NCBI GenBank assembly: GCA_035222895.1
Contig: JAVYIG010007184.1
Span: forward strand, 1-64,000
Length of the DNA: 64,000 nucleotides
Direction of reading: 5' to 3'
Origin: Strongylocentrotus droebachiensis
Taxonomy: Eukaryota > Echinodermata > Echinoidea > Camarodonta > Strongylocentrotidae
The notes below the pieces were generated by a model that ran no database searches, was not told where the DNA came from, and saw nothing but the letters and a program-made list of their open reading frames with translations. Numbering within the stretch: position 1 is the stretch's first letter; the number at the start of each line of letters is the position of its first letter. A program made the position numbers and the translations under genes. Below, piece after piece: positions 23,572-34,205 of this stretch.

Positions 23572-25385
23572 GTCATCAGCAAAGCCAATTAAGGTCAACC
23601 TTGTTTAATGGTAGATGGAATATACTGAGTGCGAAGGAACATGGGGATACAGATGAGAGAATGAACGAGGGAGAGCTGAGAGAGAAGGAAGGAAGGATGG
23701 AAGAGAGGATGGAGGGAAAGGAGATGTCATCATTAAACCCAATTAAGGTCAACCTTGTTTAATAATGATAGCTGGAATATACTGAGTGCGAAAGAACTTG
23801 GGGGATACAGATGAGAGAAGGAACGAGAGAGGACTTAGAGAGAAGGAAGGAAGGATGGAAGGGAGGATGGAAGGAAAGAATGGAAGAGAGGATGGAGGGA
23901 AAGGAGATGTCATCATTAAACCCAATTAAGGTCAACCTTGTTTAATGATAGCTGGAATATACTGAGTGCAAAGAAACGTGGGGATACAGATGAGAGAAGG
24001 AACGAGGGAGAGCTGAGAGAGAGAGAAGGAAGGATGGATGGAAGGGAGGATGGAAGGAAAGGAGATGCCATCATTAAACCCAAATAAGGTCAACCTTGTT
24101 TAATAATGATAGCTGGAATATACTGAGTGCGAAAGAACTTGGGGGATACAGATGAGAGAAGGAACGAGAGAGGACTTAGAGAGAAGGAAGGAAGGATGGA
24201 AGGGAGGATGGAAGGAAAGAATGGAAGAGAGGATGGAGGGAAAGGAGATGTCATCATTAAACCCAATTAAGGTCAACCTTGTTTAATGATAGCTGGAATA
24301 TACTGAGTGCAAAGAAACGTGGGGATACAGATGAGAGAAGGAACGAGGGAGAGCTGAGAGAGAGAGAAGGAAGGATGGATGGAAGGGAGGATGGAAGGAA
24401 AGGAGATGCCATCATTAAACCCAAATAAGGTCAACCTTGTTTAATGATAGCTGGAATATACTGAGTGCAAAGAAACGTGGGGATACAGATGAGAGAAGGA
24501 ACGAGGGAGAGATGAGAGAAGGAACGAGGGAGAGCTGAGAGAGAAGGAAGGAAGGATGGAAGGGAGGATGAAAGGAAAGGAGATGTCATCATTAAACCCA
24601 ATTAAGGTCAACCTTGTTTAATGATAGCTGGAATATAGGGAGTGGGAAAGAACATGGGGGGTACAGATGAGAGAAGGAACGAGGAAGAGCTGAGAGAGAA
24701 GGAAGGAAGGATGGAAGAGAGGATGAAAGGAAAGGAGATGTCATCATTAAACCCAATTAAGGTCAACCTTGTTTAATGATAGCTGGAATATACTGAGTGC
24801 AAAAGAACATGGGGGTACAGATGAGAGAAGGAACGAGGAAGAGCTGAGAGAGAAGGAAGGAAGGATGGAAGAGAGGATGAAAGGAAAGGAGATGTCATCA
24901 TTAAACCCAATTAAGGTCAACCTTGTTTAATGATAGCTGGAATATACTGAGTGCAAAGAAACGTGGGGATACAGATGAGAGAAGGAACGAGGGAGAGATG
25001 AGAGAAGGAACGAGGGAGAGCTGAGAGAGAAGGAAGGAAGGATGGAAGAGAGGATGAAAGGAAAGGAGATGTCATCATTAAACCCAATTAAGGTCAACCT
25101 TGTTTAATGATAGCTGGAATATACTGAGTGCAAAGAAACGTGGGGATACAGATGAGAGAAGGAACGAGGGAGAGATGAGAGAAGGAACGAGGAAGAGCTG
25201 AGAGAGAAGGAAGGAAGGATGGAAGAGAGGATGAAAGGAAAGGAGATGTCATCATTAAACCCAATTAAGGTCAACCTTGTTTAATGATAGCTGGAATATA
25301 TTGAGTGCAAAAGAACATGGGGGTACAGATGAGAGAAGGAACGAGGAAGAGCTGAGATAGAAAGAAGGAAAGAAGGAAGGAAATA
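23572..25385. repeat. Purine-rich long-period tandem array (154-183 bp units)
   Basis: About 11 units, each with ATTAAGGTCAACCTTGTTTA, then TAGCTGGAATATACTGAGTG, then a GA/GGAA-rich part of variable length. Unit starts (GTCATCA or variant) lie at 23572, 23726, 23909, 24067, 24250, 24408, 24585, 24740, 24894, 25071 and 25248. Spacings 183+158 repeat exactly twice (23726-24066 and 24067-24407), a local higher-order repeat. Not coding. Confidence 0.92.
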
Positions 25386-25499
25386 ATTGAAGGACAACTT
25401 AATGACTGACTTCTAATGAAAGATAAATGGAACAGGAAATATTACTTGTGAAATAAAAAATTTACAAATAAGAGTTGAAGAAAAAAAACAGAAAAATAG

Positions 25500-26345
25500 G
25501 ACATTTTATTCAACCATTTGATAAAAGATAAGAAAGGAATGGGTAAAATAAAAAAATATGCAGAAAATGAATATCTTTAGGTGGAGACACTGATGAAAGA
25601 CAAGGTTATGATACTGTAGAAGGAAAGAGGGATGATCTGAATTGATGAGAAGATAGGCTGAATGAGGGAATGGATGGAGGGACTGATAAAAGATAAGAAA
25701 GGAATCAGGAAAATAGGAAAATGGGAAAATATGCAGAATATGAATATCTTTAGGTGGGGACACTGATGAAAGGCAAGATTATGATAGAAGGGAATAGTGA
25801 TGATTTTGAATTGATGAGAAGATAGGCTGAATGAGGAAATGGGTGGATGGATTGATGAAAGATAAGAAAGGAATGTGAAAATTGAGAAAATATGTAGAAT
25901 ATGAATATTCATAAGTGGGGACACTGATGAAAGACATGGTTATGATAGAAGGGAAAGTGATGACTTGAATCGATGAGAAGATAGGCTGAATGAGGAAATG
26001 GGTGGATGGATTGATGAAAGATAAGAAAGGAATGTGAAAATTGAGAAAATATGCAGAGTATGAATATCTTTATGTGGAGACACTGATGAAAGACAAGGTT
26101 GTGATAGAAGGAAAGAGTGATGACTTGAATTGTTGAGAAGATAGGCTGAATGAGGAAATGGGGCGATGGATTGATGAAAGATAGAAATAGGAAGAGGGAT
26201 ATGATAGATTTGATGAAAAGATAAGTAGAAAGAGGAAAATGGGGACAGATCGTCTTGATGAAAGATTAGAAAAGATTTGGAATGATAAAAAAAGCAATAA
26301 ATGGGAGTAGACATCAAGAGACATGTGGACAGACTGATAACAAAC
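25500..26345. repeat. Second tandem array (about 160-173 bp units)
   Basis: CACTGATGAAAG recurs at 25588, 25761, 25922 and 26081, within units containing GAGAAGATAGGCTGAATGAG and AAGATAAGAAAGGAAT. Different consensus from the preceding array but equally A/G-rich. Minus-strand ORFs of up to 135 codons here simply reflect the stop-poor repeat. Confidence 0.88.
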
Positions 26346-27001
26346 AACCAAACAAATACAGGAAGTGAGTTCTTATTTTAAAACTTCTTAATGGAATGGA
26401 TGACAATAAATTATTAAAAAATAAAAAATAAAAATACTTAGATAAATTGTTCAGTGAATCTACACAAACCAAGCCTACCTTAAAGTAAGTTCACTTTTCA
26501 TTTCTGTATTTAATGATTTACAGAATATTCTTCATGTTATCAATAACTATGAGCCAGGATTATTTAATTCCATTTTAATTTTAAAAAGAAATGCTGTTTT
26601 GTAAAACGTATCATACATTTTAATTTTGCATCGAATATAAATAAAAGCAACAATCAATCAATAAATAGATAAAAGACAAGATAGATATAGAAACAAAAGA
26701 GAGAAAGCCCTATATGTAGTAAAGGAAGTGGAATGCAAGGGAAAAGTTACTTTTTAAAGGAAGCAAAGTGGTCCATAGAGTGGGTAAAATTTGGTTTAAA
26801 GAAAACCATGTTTTATTGGAAAATTACTGAAAGAGAATTGAATGAAGGACCGAGGCATAACAAAAATCTATGCATACAGTAAACAACTATATCATTCATA
26901 GCCTTACTAAGTTTTGTAAGTTTTTAAGTATGTGGAAATGTTGATTTCTCCCAATTTAGGTGTCTTGATAATGTGACATACTATACATCTAAATATTCAA
27001 T
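26346..27001. other. No gene recognised
   Basis: AT-rich sequence without structure I can name. Confidence 0.4.
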
Positions 27002-27005
27002 TTAA

Positions 27006-27706
27006 AGAGAAGGTTGAGTTCTGGGAAGAGGTGAAAAATAATTTGTCAGCATTACTCATTCTTATTATGCAAGTGTGGAAGAACATCAGTTAAGACATGT
27101 TCCCTGAAAAGCATGGCTCTTCAAATGCCTTCATATTCTAAATATGCATGTAACATCGTAAACATCGGGGGGCCGGCTTTTTACGCCACGTGTTCGTTTA
27201 GTCCCATATACATCTTTCTGTGCAAGTGTTTGTAACTTTACCAAGACTTGGCCAAATTTCTTATCATTTTGATGATTCCAGAACCTTGCAATACACACAA
27301 ATTCTTATATGCTAGATGATCAACCATTTCTGGTCGGTTCCACACCGTTTCTTTCACAATGCAATCGCATGACCAGGGAGGTGTTTCACAAAGATCCTGA
27401 GTCGAACTTATCTCTAAGTTGGACTTAAAAGTTATGGAAAGCCATTAGCATCCTTGAAAATATTTTGTAAAATTTATTTTAAAAGGCATAAAATGATGAT
27501 TCACATCATTCATATTTTCTATTATCAAGGAGGTTTCATGTTCTTGATGTGGAATTTATAAAAAAAAGTCTAAAATCCTTGAATTTCTGCTTTTAAATAT
27601 ATTTCATTTTAAGGCTCCAATGGCTGTCCATAATTTTTAAGTCCAACTTAGTGTTAAGTTCTACTTAGGATCTTTGTGAAACACTCCCCAGAACTCAACT
27701 TCATCT
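27006..27706. mobile_element. TTAA-type inverted-repeat element interrupted by a MITE
   Basis: Left terminus AGAGAAGGTTGAGTTCTGGG follows TTAA at 27002-27005. The right terminus CAGAACTCAACTTCATCT precedes TTAA at 27707-27710. Near the right end the sequence is split by the CAG-flanked MITE 27,377-27,688. Removing it and one CAG leaves a 386-bp element with matching terminal repeats. Homologous copies: 50,310-50,689 (opposite orientation, right TTAA kept) and a partial one at 38,268-38,480. Confidence 0.72.
27377..27688. mobile_element. MITE with CAG target duplication (GTGTTTCAC family), copy 2
   Basis: Termini GGAGGTGTTTCACAAAGATC and, on the right, complement of GGGAGTGTTTCACAAAGATC. CAG at 27374-27376 and 27689-27691. 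Sequence matches 13,588-13,894 in reverse orientation throughout, including GACTTAAAA, AATATTTTGTAAAA and TTCTTGATGTGGAATTTATA. Inserted into the element 27,006-27,706. Confidence 0.8.
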
Positions 27707-27710
27707 TTAA

Positions 27711-28148
27711 GGACCCAATTCAACCAGTCCACCTTTCCTTCTTGAGTTTAAAAAAACAAAAAAAACATAAAATTTACAAAGGGTATGAATAATTCTGTTG
27801 TTAACTGTAAGTGATATATATGCCACAGGAGTGAAAAGTATATTTAATCGAAATACAGAGGAAAAGATTTGAGACTTGGAACAAGAAGAGGAAAGATTCT
27901 CGTCTCTTCTGCATCACAATTCCTGCTGACAGTTGAGAAATAATGAATGAGTTTCTCTCTTTGATCTGATGACCCTGTCATATATCATCCCCTCTCTCAA
28001 TCAGATAATTAAACATAAGTTTGCTAACAATTCCATTCTGTGAACAGCTGCGTGTTATCAGGAACAATGTTTTGAATGTGTAAGGGGAGTGTTAAATGTT
28101 ATCTTCAACCATCAATAGAGCATTCTTATAATACTTGAACTTCATATT
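27711..28148. other. No gene recognised
   Basis: Nothing beyond AT-rich unique sequence. Confidence 0.4.
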
Positions 28149-28466
28149 AGCCCTGGCTTCATCAGCTCTAGTTTGCCAAATAACCCGCTATTTTAACTAT
28201 CCTGATCACAAATTAGCCAGTTAATTTGCATCTTCATTAGCCCGCAGTTGCTACACATGTATTAGCAAGACATTTGGTTGAGAAAATATCATGAGAAATA
28301 TTGGTCTTGTTTCCAAAATATCCTTTTATTTGGGAAATAGTGGGCTAATTTGCGCCCATCTGAGCTAGTTTGTGATGAGCATATCGATCGGGTGAAGACC
28401 CAATTTCCAGTTTCCAGAGTCTGAAAATAGTGGGATATTTGGCAAACTCAAGCTGATGAAAACAGA
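28149..28466. mobile_element. Foldback element, CTTCATCAGCTCGAG family, copy 3
   Basis: Left end CTGGCTTCATCAGCTCTAG then TTTGCCAAATAACCCGCTAT. Right end TGGCAAACTCAAGCTGATG and AAAACAG. Closest to the copy at 47,143 (shared GGTCTTGTTTCCAAAA and AGCTAGTTTGTGATGAGC). Flanking duplication not clear. Confidence 0.65.
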
Positions 28467-28843
28467 GATGCCAAGTTTAAAGATGAGCTATGCGAGCGCG
28501 CGGGCGAGGGTATAGCATACAAATAGCGTTTTTTCGAAATCGAAAGATATTCAGCTAGAGGTGACTATAATCAGAACCTTGCATTACATGTCATCTTTAT
28601 CTCAAAGTCATTGAATATTGTATAACAATTGGTCCTTGCAGCAGAGTAACCATGATGAAATCTACCCAGTAGTCCTTGTGAGATGAATATCCAGAAAATT
28701 GATATCAAACTTCCAAATATGTATACATAACTAGACCAATTCAAAACCAATTTTACCAGAGTACCAGTTTCAATGAAGCTTGACAAATCAAAGTGTAGAA
28801 GTCAAGTCCCATTCTCTACCAATAATTAATAGCCATTCTCTAA

Positions 28844-30151
28844 GGGTGCGTTTAATCGACACTTTTTCACCCTAGAATCACGGTTTCTAAAGACGTTTAG
28901 TTTAAAACGCAATGCGTTCAAGCGATTTTTTCGTCGGTCGTAAAAATAAACGTGTTTGAAAACACAAACATGAAACGCTGAAAAAGATGCGTTTTGTATC
29001 ATGATTCTGCAGAATCACGGTCGCTTAAATTTGATTGAACGGACGGAGTTTTCAATCATGATTGTATCACAGAGCCTGTTCCGGTTTGGGCAAACACCGC
29101 GCGCCTGTTTTTCATTCAATTTGCGTTTACTATACCATGCTCTTTTTTTCACTTTCTGTCTTTCCTTATGTTATTCTTTGTTTCTTCCTTCTATTCTTAT
29201 GTTATTCTTTGTTTTTTTCCTTCTATCAGCTTTTCTTATGTAATTCTTTGTTTTTATAATTCTATCACTTTCTCTTTTGTTATTCTTTGTTTCTTCCTTC
29301 TATTCTTATGTTAATCTTTGTTCTTTTCCTTCTATCAGCTTTTCTTATGTAATTCTTTGTTTTTATAATTTTATCACTTTCTCTTTTGTTATTCTTTGTT
29401 TCTTCTTTCTATTCTTATGTTAATCTTTGTTTTTTCCCTTCACTCACAGTCTCTTATGTTATTCTTTGTTTTAATCATTCTATCACTTTCTCTTTCTGTC
29501 TTTCCTTATGTTATTCTTTGTTTCTTCCTTGTATCACATTCTCTTTTTGTCTTTCAATATGTTATTCTTTGTTTCTTCCTTTTATTCTTATGTTATTCTT
29601 TGTTTTTTCCTTCTATTCTTATGTTAATCTTTGTTTTTTTCCTTCTATCAGCTTTTTAAAAGTAATTATTTGTTTTAAGCATTCGATCACTTTCTCTTTC
29701 TGTCTTTCCTTATGTTATTCTTTGTTCCTTCCTTCTATCACCTTCTCGTATATGTTATTCTTTGTTTTTTTATAATTCTATCACTTTCTCTTATGTTATT
29801 CTTTGTTTCAATCATTCTATCACTTTCTCTTTCTGTCTTTCCTTATGTGATTTTTTGTTTCTTCCTTCCATCACCTTCTCATTCTTTGTTCTATTATTGC
29901 GATCTATGCTCAAAACAGCAGTCGACAGTCGGCCGTAAACAATTCCAAAAAGCGCGCGCCGAAGTTGACCTATACTTCCTGGGTCAAACTGCGAGTTTGA
30001 TCCGCAGTGTCTGGGCTCGAAATGAGCTAAAATCAGCGTTGATGAAAAATCGCTTGAACGCTAACCACAGTGACCTTGTTTTTTGTAACAGCGTTTTGAT
30101 TTGTGATTCATGTTTGTGATTCTAGCTTCGAAAATTCGATTGAACGCACCC
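28844..30151. mobile_element. GGGTGCG inverted-repeat element with internal minisatellite
   Basis: Begins GGGTGCGTTTAATCGA and ends TCGATTGAACGCACCC. TAA flanks both sides (28841-28843, 30152-30154). The left part (GACGTTTAGTTTAAAACGC, AAACATGAAACGCTGAAAAA, ATCATGATTCTGCAGAATC) and right part (ACAGTCGGCCGTAAAC, GAAGTTGACCTATACTTCC, CAGCGTTGATGAAAAATCGC) match the compact copy at 61,337-61,722. The middle, 29,150-29,890, is tandem repeat. A TAA (TWA) duplication suits PIF/Harbinger. No transposase. Confidence 0.75.
29145..29890. repeat. Minisatellite inside the GGGTGCG element
   Basis: Imperfect repeats of TTATGTTATTCTTTGTTT joined by CTTCCTTCTAT or CTATCACTTTCTCTTTCTG, giving units of about 26-60 bp. 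Phe/Leu/Ser-rich ORFs over it (for example 29386-29775) are artefacts. Confidence 0.88.
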
Positions 30152-30154
30152 TAA

Positions 30155-31165
30155 TTATTCAGTGGCAAAGAATGGATCCATATTCACTAAGGGAGGAATT
30201 GTACCATGGGGATAGGGGTATTGAAGAGGAGAGGTTATGGATGGGGAGGGGGTATTGAGGGGGAGGGGGTATTGAAGGGGATGGGGTATTAAAGGGGGAG
30301 GGTGTATTGAGGGGGAGGGGGTTTTGAGGGGTCTTAAATTGGGGAATGGTCGACATTCAAAAGAATAAGACCACCAAGTAAGGAGGCATGGGAGGGGCCA
30401 TGTCATCTTCTCTTATTCCTTGTTCTCTCTACCTTTTTCTTTCCTTTATTCAATCGATCGAGGGGGCATCTGCCCCTCCCCCTCCCTGTACCTTCACCAC
30501 CGAGACTGCCAATCAACCATGTGTATAGGTTATTGGTGTTGTATATCCCTCCTCTCCAATGACACTAATATCATCTTATAGAGATGCAGCTTCCAGTCAT
30601 CATTATAACATGCAGTAATAGCGGTGCTCCGACATATTATGGCATCAGGCAAAAAATTGCTCCGGTCTTTATTTTGTCAAAGGTATTGGGTTAATTAGTT
30701 AAGCGTCACAAGGAAACATTTAATCAGAGGCTTATGAGTGTCACCATGGACCTACTAAGAAGTAGGTCCATGGTGTTACCATTGGATTTTAGATCGGTTA
30801 GTCTTAGGGTTAGGGTACTTGCAATGGGATTTTAGGTTTGGTTTAGAGTTAGTTAGTTATATAGTGTTCGATCCAGGGTTGAAGGAATTCACTTTGTGAA
30901 GGACACTGACCATGAGAGGATGTGTTGTTCAACCAATCTATGTGATCCTCTAGACATTCAATTTATAGTCATCATTACATACATACCTATTAGTCATACC
31001 TATCACTAATGTTGCACTAGGGGCTTCATACAATGTGATGGAGAAAAGAAATCCAAGTACATTGTGCAGAGAGACAGACAGATAGACACAAGTAAGTCAT
31101 CTAAATGTCATTCCGTCACGCTTCATTACGGAGAGCATGATGTGATGTCTATAGTCGATCAGCGT
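30155..31165. other. No gene; G-rich minisatellite and one perfect hairpin
   Basis: G-rich repeats (GGGGGTATTGA units) fill 30,200-30,335. A perfect 15-bp stem with a 4-nt loop lies at 30,742-30,775 (CACCATGGACCTACT and its complement). A CTTAGGGTTAGGGT motif occurs at about 30,804. Confidence 0.55.
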
Positions 31166-31169
31166 TGAG

Positions 31170-32290
31170 TGTCATTCTATTTATGATTAATGGGACAAGT
31201 CCATACATGCCAACATTTGAAAATCAGAAATCTGTACAAATTATGCTATTTAAAAAAAAAAGAGGAACAATCCTAACTCTCCTATTCAATACTACAGACA
31301 AATTTGTACAGGAAGAGGAACACCTGCATTAAAATGATAATTATCTTCTCCCAAAAAGAGGAATGTTCCTCTTTAATCTGTACAGTTGGCATGTATGCAA
31401 GTCATATACATCCTGTGTATGCATCTAAGGATTTGGGGAAGAGGGATGGGGGAGGGGGATGGGGAATGGGGTGGGGAAGGGGGAGGGGTATTTATGTTCT
31501 CTTAATGAAGGAGGAGGGACGGTGAACAAGTATCAGTCTATTTATGATTACTGGGACAAGTCATATATCATCCTTTGTATGTATCTTAGGATATGGGGAA
31601 AGGGCGAGAGGGAAAGGGGCGAAGGGAAAGGGGAGGGGAAAGGGGAGGGGAAAGGGGGTAGGGGGTAGGGCCTGTTGCTTTATTTATGAATAATGCAGTT
31701 TCTGAGAAACTGTAGTAATCCAAAGAGGGGGGTGAGGAATAGGGTACAAAAGTAATTATCTTTATGATTAATGGGATAAGCCTATCTTCCTGTATCTATT
31801 TTGGGGAAGGGGGGGAGGGGTAGCAGGTGTGCTCTTAACAAATAATGCATCTACCATTGGTCAGTATTAAACTATTATGAGAAGAGGGATATGGTACAAG
31901 TATCAGTCTATTTCTGCTTATAATATGGGATGTCATACATCACTCTTTGCAAACATTTCACGGTATAGAAAAGGGAGGGGGTTGGGGAAGTGGGGTGGGG
32001 GAAGTGGGGTGGGGGAAGTGGGGTGGGGGAGACTACTGGTGATCAGTATTTATGGGGAAAGAGGGACGGGGTACAAGTCTATCCATGATTGATGGTATCT
32101 CTCATATAATTATAATCCTACATGTACATGTATGTATACATTTTGACAGGGGAAGAGGTAGTATATACAGTTCCCCTGTTCATGAATAGCATGACTACCA
32201 TTACTTAGAGTTGAGAGGGGGTGGCGGGATGGGGTACAAGTGACAGTCTATTTACGAATTTGAGGAACAAAAAGGGGGCAAGAATTCTTC
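31170..32290. repeat. Long-period tandem repeat with embedded G-rich tracts
   Basis: A module with TCTATTTATGATTAATGGGA and AAGTCATATATCATCCTTTG recurs, increasingly diverged, near 31,180, 31,535, 31,755, 31,900, 32,075 and 32,240. Between modules lie G-rich blocks (GGGGAAGGGGGA, GGTGGGGGAAGTG) of different lengths. Glycine-rich ORFs here are artefacts. Confidence 0.7.
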
Positions 32291-32775
32291 TATTCTTACA
32301 TCTATCCGTTCACGAGCCTAGCTAGCTACGCCATTAACCATTGACGGGGGATCGATGATCCTTCTTCCAGTTGACAGGAAGCATCTTATTTCAAGGGCTG
32401 TCTGCTGCCCCCCTCACGCCCTCCTTCTCACACCCCTATATTGGATCTCAGAGATCACGATGTGTATCCTCTCCATGTCAGTTTGCACTAATGTTTGATA
32501 AGGTAAAGGACAAGCTGAGGTCACGAGCTGTCTTCTGTGACGTAGGCCAACAGCGCGAAAGAATTAAAGGGGCTAAATTCGGTCTCTGCTGCAATGGCTG
32601 TTTCCTGGTGTGATTAGTTCACTACTTGGAAAATTATAAATGATCGTCGCAAGAAAATGGCAGCATCACGCTTGTTTCTTATCATTTCTCAATACGGCTT
32701 ATTCAAATTATATGATCACCTCTGATAGAAATTAATTCCTAGTAATCAACGATTCAAAGTCAGGAATGGGTTACA
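32291..32775. other. Non-repetitive segment, possible regulatory or unknown exon
   Basis: More balanced in composition than its surroundings, non-repetitive, and open for 80 codons on the plus strand (32371-32613) with no recognisable domain. Contains a CRE-like TGACGTAG at about 32,538. I cannot say whether it is coding, regulatory or neither. Confidence 0.25.
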
Positions 32776-32779
32776 TCAT

Positions 32780-32838
32780 CTGTTAGGAGCCAGAACGCCA
32801 TACAGTGTTAAATAACATAAGTTCATGCCATTCCATCT
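32780..32838. repeat. GCCAGAAGGG small palindromic repeat, diverged copy
   Basis: CTGTTAGGAGCCAGAACGCC followed by CAGTGTTAAATAACATAAGT and TCATGCC. This aligns with the two arms and the spacer of the palindrome at 51,147-51,713 without the inserted element, so it approximates the unoccupied form. Confidence 0.45.
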
Positions 32839-32839
32839 G

Positions 32840-33715
32840 TATACGATGTACATTAATAGACATGTACATGTACCTGAATTGACAAAAAAAGACATCTTTC
32901 ACTGGAATATGGATCAATGGCAGTAGACAAATTCACAGAATGTCAAATGTGGCTTTTTTATTACTCGTGCAGACTGCAGAGTATTTCAACCATGGTAATT
33001 CACCAGAAATTGATTAAACATCATGAAACAGGTCTAGGTCTGCCATACCTTTTTACCAAGGTTTAAAAATTGATTCTTATTCACAAGGGCACACACAAAA
33101 GTCAATGTATCATATTCCGAAATACAAACATTACAACCCAAATACAGACCTTTTCGTAGTCAACCTCTCTCCCATTTACCGAGGCTCTACCTGGAAAGTC
33201 TAGCAGACAAATGACAGCCCTCGTCTAAGTTTTTTGCTGGCATTTTCTCTTGAAATTGAAGTCACCATTATAAACCCACCACCAATTTTTATTCTGTACT
33301 GAAGGAGACGCTAAAGATTCAGATTCTGTATTTGTTAGAAATACCAATTGTGAAATATCATTTATGAAGATCATTGAAAAACAATCTCATAACAGTACTC
33401 ACTTAATCTTGGTATACATGGTGCCAAAATAGCACGTCTGATTGTAATGTTTGTAAGGATAAAGATGGATTGTCGTTGAATAAAAAGATCATCAAAATTA
33501 TGGAAAGTTTGAAATGAAGAAGAAGAAAAAGATTTCAGAAAATTCAGACTGGCTAGAATGAGAGTGGGAAATTAAAAAGGTCTACACTTTTTTCCCCACT
33601 ACTCGATCAAACCCCGTCATCGTCGCATCACATTGATTCATGCAGACTATTGCCTTCTTCCACACCGCAAAATAAAACCAAACCTAAGAATAGACTCTTC
33701 ACCACTAATACCAGG
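32840..33715. other. No gene recognised
   Basis: AT-rich unique sequence. Confidence 0.4.
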
Positions 33716-33717
33716 CC

Positions 33718-33781
33718 CCTCTCTCTCTCTCTCTTCCTCTCTCTTCCTCTCTCTCTCTCTCTGTGTCTCTTCCTCTGTCTA

Positions 33782-33814
<33 letters not shown>

Positions 33815-34017
33815 TTCTGTCTTTCTCTCTCTGTCTGTCTTGCTATCTCTCTCTCTCTCTCTGTCTCTCTGTCTTCTCTCTCTCTCTACGTCTGTCTCTC
33901 TCTCTCTCTCTCTCCCTCTCCCCCCCCCCTTTCTCTCTTTATCTCTCTCTATCTCTCTCTCTACCTCTACCTCTCTCTCTTTATCTCTCTTTATCTCTCT
34001 CTATCTCTCTCTCTCTC

Positions 34018-34056
<39 letters not shown>

Positions 34057-34124
34057 GTCTTCTCTCTCTCTCTACGTCTGTCTCTCTCTCTCTCTCTCTC
34101 CCTCTCCCCCCCCCCTTTCTCTCT

Positions 34125-34202
<78 letters not shown>
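33718..34202. repeat. Long CT microsatellite with internal duplication
   Basis: Polypyrimidine CT array. A segment with CTACGTCTG and CCCTCTCCCCCCCCCC occurs twice, 186 bp apart (33888 and 34074), so part of the array was duplicated as a block. All three plus-strand frames are open, reading Ser/Leu repeats; not genes. Confidence 0.92.

Positions 34203-34204
<2 letters not shown>

Positions 34205-34205
<1 letters not shown>

Noticed and set aside
25506-26351. Minus-strand ORFs of 85-135 codons with similar peptide repeats
   Set aside because: Translations of a tandem DNA array; frames shift between units of 159, 161 and 173 bp.
29386-30119. Phe/Leu/Ser-rich ORFs resembling membrane helices
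   Set aside because: They follow the minisatellite inside the GGGTGCG element and share its period.
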